The notes beneath the pieces were generated by a model that saw only the letters and a program-made list of their open reading frames with translations, did not search any database and was not told the origin of the DNA. A DNA stretch of 43,287 nt from Myxococcales bacterium (GTDB taxonomy: Bacteria; Myxococcota_A; Polyangia; Polyangiales; Ga0077539): positions 1 through 43,287 of the forward strand of contig JAUSAZ010000041.1 of NCBI GenBank assembly GCA_030652255.1. The letters are read 5' to 3'. Below, in pieces: positions 41,157-43,287 of this stretch. The position numbers and the translations under genes were made by a program. Position 1 is the stretch's first letter. Each line of letters opens with the position of its first letter.

Positions 41157-41170
41157 CCAACGCGCGTTGG
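41157..41170. promoter_or_regulatory. Perfect 14-bp palindrome between divergent genes
   Basis: CCAACGCGCGTTGG is self-complementary. It is centred in the 76-bp gap between the divergent ntrC-like gene (start 41120) and the lipoprotein gene (start 41197). The position fits an operator for autoregulation, or for a shared regulator. No recognisable -12/-24 sigma54 site was found nearby. Confidence 0.4.
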
Positions 41171-41196
41171 CCCCGTCCGTGCTCTGCTCCCCCGCG

Positions 41197-42792
41197 ATGA
41201 CCCCGACGCCCGCCTCGCGGCCCTACCCCCTCCTCGTGGCCCTCGCCGCCGTGATCTCCGCGTGCGCGAGCGAAATCACCGCGGCGCCCGCCGACGTCAC
41301 GACCGCCTCCGACGCGACGGACGTGGGCCGCGATGTGCCAGCCGACGCAGGCGCCGACGCCCCCGCTCCCCTCGACGTGCCCCTCGACCGTGGCGTCGAC
41401 GTCGTGCCCATCGACAGCCCGACCGAGGATGTTCCGCCGGTCGACGTCGCGCCCATCGACGGAGGCACCTCCCTCGCCTGCCTCACCGGCGGAACGCCTC
41501 CCCCCCAGGTGTGCGCCCGCGCCCTCTGCGGCAACGGCCGGGTCGACTCGTGCCAGCGCTGCGTGCCCTGCATGGGGGGCGGTCCGGGGGGAGGTCCGCC
41601 GCCGCCGCGCGACGCGGGCGTGTGCTGCACCGACGAGCCCGAGCAGTGCGACGGCGACGCGCTCGGGGGCGCCACCTGCGCGTCCCTCGGCTACGCGGGC
41701 GGATCCCTCCGCTGCGGCGACTGGTGCGGCCACGACGCCCGCGGGTGCAACGCCTGCGCGATCAGCGCGCATACGCGGCAATGTATTCGCGCGGACGTCG
41801 CCGGGGTGGCGCCCTCGACCCTCGCGCTCGCCGCCACCGACGCGGAGATCTCCGTCGCGTGGGTGAGCGACGACGGGGCCGCGGTGCACTTCGCGCGCTA
41901 CAGCCCCTCCCTGGCGAAGCTCTCCGAGCGCGACTGCCTCGGGGTGGGCCCGGCGCGGGGCCTCGCGCTCGCGGCGGTCGCCGGGGGCTGGCTGCTGGCG
42001 GTGGGCACCGAGGCCGGCACGCGCACCGTCCCTCTCAACCCCGACGGCAGCAACCGCGGCGCCGGGTCGCTGCTCCCGCTCGGGGTGATGCCCATGCTGG
42101 CCGCGCGCCCCGCCGGGGGGCCGCTGCTGGTGGGCACGCGCGAGGGCGTGGTGCGCGGCGCCGTGGTCGACGCCGACGGCGCCCTCGTGAGCGCCCCGGC
42201 GGTGCTGATCACCGACGAGGTCGAGGCCGGCTACGGATCGGCGGCGTGGGTGGGCGACGGCTGGCTGGTGGCCTCGCGCGGCGGCCGCGGCGCCGGCGGC
42301 GACCTCGGCGTGCTGGCGACCCACGTGGCGCCGGACGGCCGCGCGGGCGCGCCGTGGCAGCCCGTGGGCGCGCAGACCGAGTACCCGCAGGTGGCCTTCG
42401 CCGACGGCGCCGTGTGGCTCACCTACGCGAGCTTCGGCGGGGCGTCGCCGGGCATCGCGCGGGTGCGGGTCGACACCTTCGGGCGCGCCATCGGCGAGGG
42501 CCTCGACCTCGGTCACGTCCCGACGTACTTCAACCCGTCGCCGATGGTGGGGGTGGGGCGCGACAGCTTGATCCTGCTGGGCACGTACACGGGCAGCACG
42601 GGTCACGGGCGGCGCCTGGAGGTGAGCCGCGTCGACGACGCCGGCAACACGGTGGTCGATCCCTACGCCATCACGGCGGGGCCCGAGCTGGTGCACAGCT
42701 ACCGCGTCGCGCGCGTCGGGGCCGACGCGGTGATCGCGTGGGTGGGAAGCGGGTACCCCGGCCGGGTGGGCCTCGCCGTCGTGAACCCGTAG
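41197..42792 (+). CDS. Large lipoprotein with Cys-rich and beta-propeller-like regions
   Basis: 531 residues from the ATG at 41197. The frame stays open far upstream, but that part is the antisense of the regulator gene. The N-terminus PYPLLVALAAVISAC has a lipobox with Cys near 23, followed by an Asp/Val/Ala linker. A Cys-rich segment (about 95-190) includes CGNGRVDSCQRC, CCTDEPEQCDGD, CASLGYAGGSLRCGDWCG and a CNAC end, a repeat type frequent in myxobacterial surface proteins. The remaining 330 residues form repeated strands (DAEISVAWVSDD, GGWLLAVGTEAG, GVVRGAVVDADG, AVWLTYASFGG), a beta-propeller-like pattern. It is likely a surface-anchored binding protein. Ligand unknown. Confidence 0.85.
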   Translation: MTPTPASRPYPLLVALAAVISACASEITAAPADVTTASDATDVGRDVPADAGADAPAPLDVPLDRGVDVVPIDSPTEDVPPVDVAPIDGGTSLACLTGGTPPPQVCARALCGNGRVDSCQRCVPCMGGGPGGGPPPPRDAGVCCTDEPEQCDGDALGGATCASLGYAGGSLRCGDWCGHDARGCNACAISAHTRQCIRADVAGVAPSTLALAATDAEISVAWVSDDGAAVHFARYSPSLAKLSERDCLGVGPARGLALAAVAGGWLLAVGTEAGTRTVPLNPDGSNRGAGSLLPLGVMPMLAARPAGGPLLVGTREGVVRGAVVDADGALVSAPAVLITDEVEAGYGSAAWVGDGWLVASRGGRGAGGDLGVLATHVAPDGRAGAPWQPVGAQTEYPQVAFADGAVWLTYASFGGASPGIARVRVDTFGRAIGEGLDLGHVPTYFNPSPMVGVGRDSLILLGTYTGSTGHGRRLEVSRVDDAGNTVVDPYAITAGPELVHSYRVARVGADAVIAWVGSGYPGRVGLAVVNP

Positions 42793-43287
42793 TACGTCTT
42801 CCGGAGGGGACTCGCAGGCTTGGAGGTGCGCTGGGTTCGCGGGCGCCCTCACCGCGCTGCCGCGCGCCCTCACCCCCATCGGATGATGCTCATCGTTGCC
42901 CTCTTCGTGCGCGAACCGCTTGTAGGCTGCGGGTTCCGGGCTACCCGCACACCTTCGCGCGCCTTGGCTGCCGCGGGTTGAAACCCTGATCCTTCCCGGA
43001 ATGTTTCTGGCCTTGCGGGCCAAGGCCAGGATCGCTGTTTCGTGGGCCCCCTTCCCCGCCGCCGCGCGCCCTCACCCCCATCATCCGATCTCATCGCTGC
43101 CCTCATCGTGCGTAGAGCGCTTGCAGGCTGCGGCTCCGGGCTACCCGCACACCTTCGCGCGCCTCGGCTGCCGCGGGTTGAAACCCACGGCAGCCAAGGG
43201 AAAGCCCGCGGCGGGCTGGTCACTGTGCCTGGACATCGGACAGGCCGCTTGCGGCCTTCACCTTGGCTGCCGTGGGTTTCAACCCGC
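42793..43287. repeat. Non-coding region with direct repeats, inverted repeat and hairpins (window end)
   Basis: No gene is supported here. Two direct repeats, 42859-42986 and 43061-43186, share most of their sequence (for example CTACCCGCACACCTTCGCGC in both). A perfect 27-bp inverted repeat pairs 43173-43199 with 43261-43287, with 61 bp between. Inside that spacer are two hairpins (43203-43217 and 43242-43257), and another (43007-43029) lies between the direct repeats. The set is like a REP/BIME-type cluster or MITE-like element. It is cut by the window end, so its full size is unknown. Confidence 0.75.

Noticed and set aside
42859..43186. Possible CRISPR array at the window end
   Set aside because: Only two copies, each over 120 bp and imperfect, with no regular short repeats or spacers.
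42870..43223. Minus-strand frames in the repeat region
   Set aside because: They encode the repeat itself, are near-duplicates of each other, and have no domain or ribosome-binding site.

Overview
The window is about 43 kb of very GC-rich DNA with almost no intergenic space. It most likely comes from a myxobacterium, probably in the Polyangia/Sandaracinaceae area. The evidence is three eukaryote-like Ser/Thr kinases (two with the HRDxSP/HRDxTPQN catalytic loops common in myxobacteria), many lipoproteins with Asp/Ala/Pro-rich linkers followed by Cys-rich repeats, a MYXO-CTERM-like protein tail and a sigma54 response regulator. This placement is inferred from gene content. No rRNA, tRNA, IS element or CRISPR array was seen.

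Layout. 1-300: 5' end of a lipoprotein gene on the minus strand. 404-2730: membrane Ser/Thr kinase overlapping an endonuclease III gene. 2717-6485 (minus): RRM RNA-binding protein, rhomboid-like protein with a Cys-rich tail, an unknown protein, and an AstD-family aldehyde dehydrogenase, the last three overlapping end to end. 6645-9233 (minus): M1 aminopeptidase with HEAT-like repeats. 9390-11460 (plus): second kinase and a TerB-like protein. 11474-18353 (minus): surface and envelope proteins, including two large lipoproteins, a Pro/Gly-repeat membrane protein and a five-heme cytochrome c. 18430-21312 (plus): an unknown protein and a third kinase fused to a phosphate-binding-protein-like sensor. 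21325-22425 (minus): a two-part protein with a DUF2325-like end.

22527-26710 (plus) is the strongest candidate for an undescribed system. Five genes are joined by 4-bp stop/start overlaps: a Cys-rich lipoprotein, a 79-residue protein that looks like a peptide precursor, a radical SAM/SPASM enzyme, and two small membrane proteins. This is the architecture of a RiPP-type peptide maturation operon.

26748-30286 looks like an oxylipin module. A CYP74-like cytochrome P450 (plus) converges on a bacterial lipoxygenase (minus), followed upstream by an Mpo1-like (DUF962) fatty-acid dioxygenase homologue. 30294-33666 (minus) holds FmdB-like, PspA, YbjN-like and GIDE-domain proteins, which suggests an envelope-stress group. 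33710-34946 (minus) holds a proline-rich lipoprotein followed by a ferritin-like diiron protein.

35004-38889 (minus) encodes YeaH (vWA) and SpoVR, two of the three partners of the PrkA/YeaH/SpoVR stress system. The SpoVR gene is interrupted in frame by a 400-residue intein with a LAGLIDADG homing endonuclease, inserted in the most conserved motif of the host protein. 39025-41120 (minus): NtrC-type regulator and a coupled lipoprotein. 41197-42792 (plus): another lipoprotein, divergent across a perfect 14-bp palindrome. 42793-43287: non-coding, carrying two 126-128 bp direct repeats and a perfect 27-bp inverted repeat with nested hairpins.
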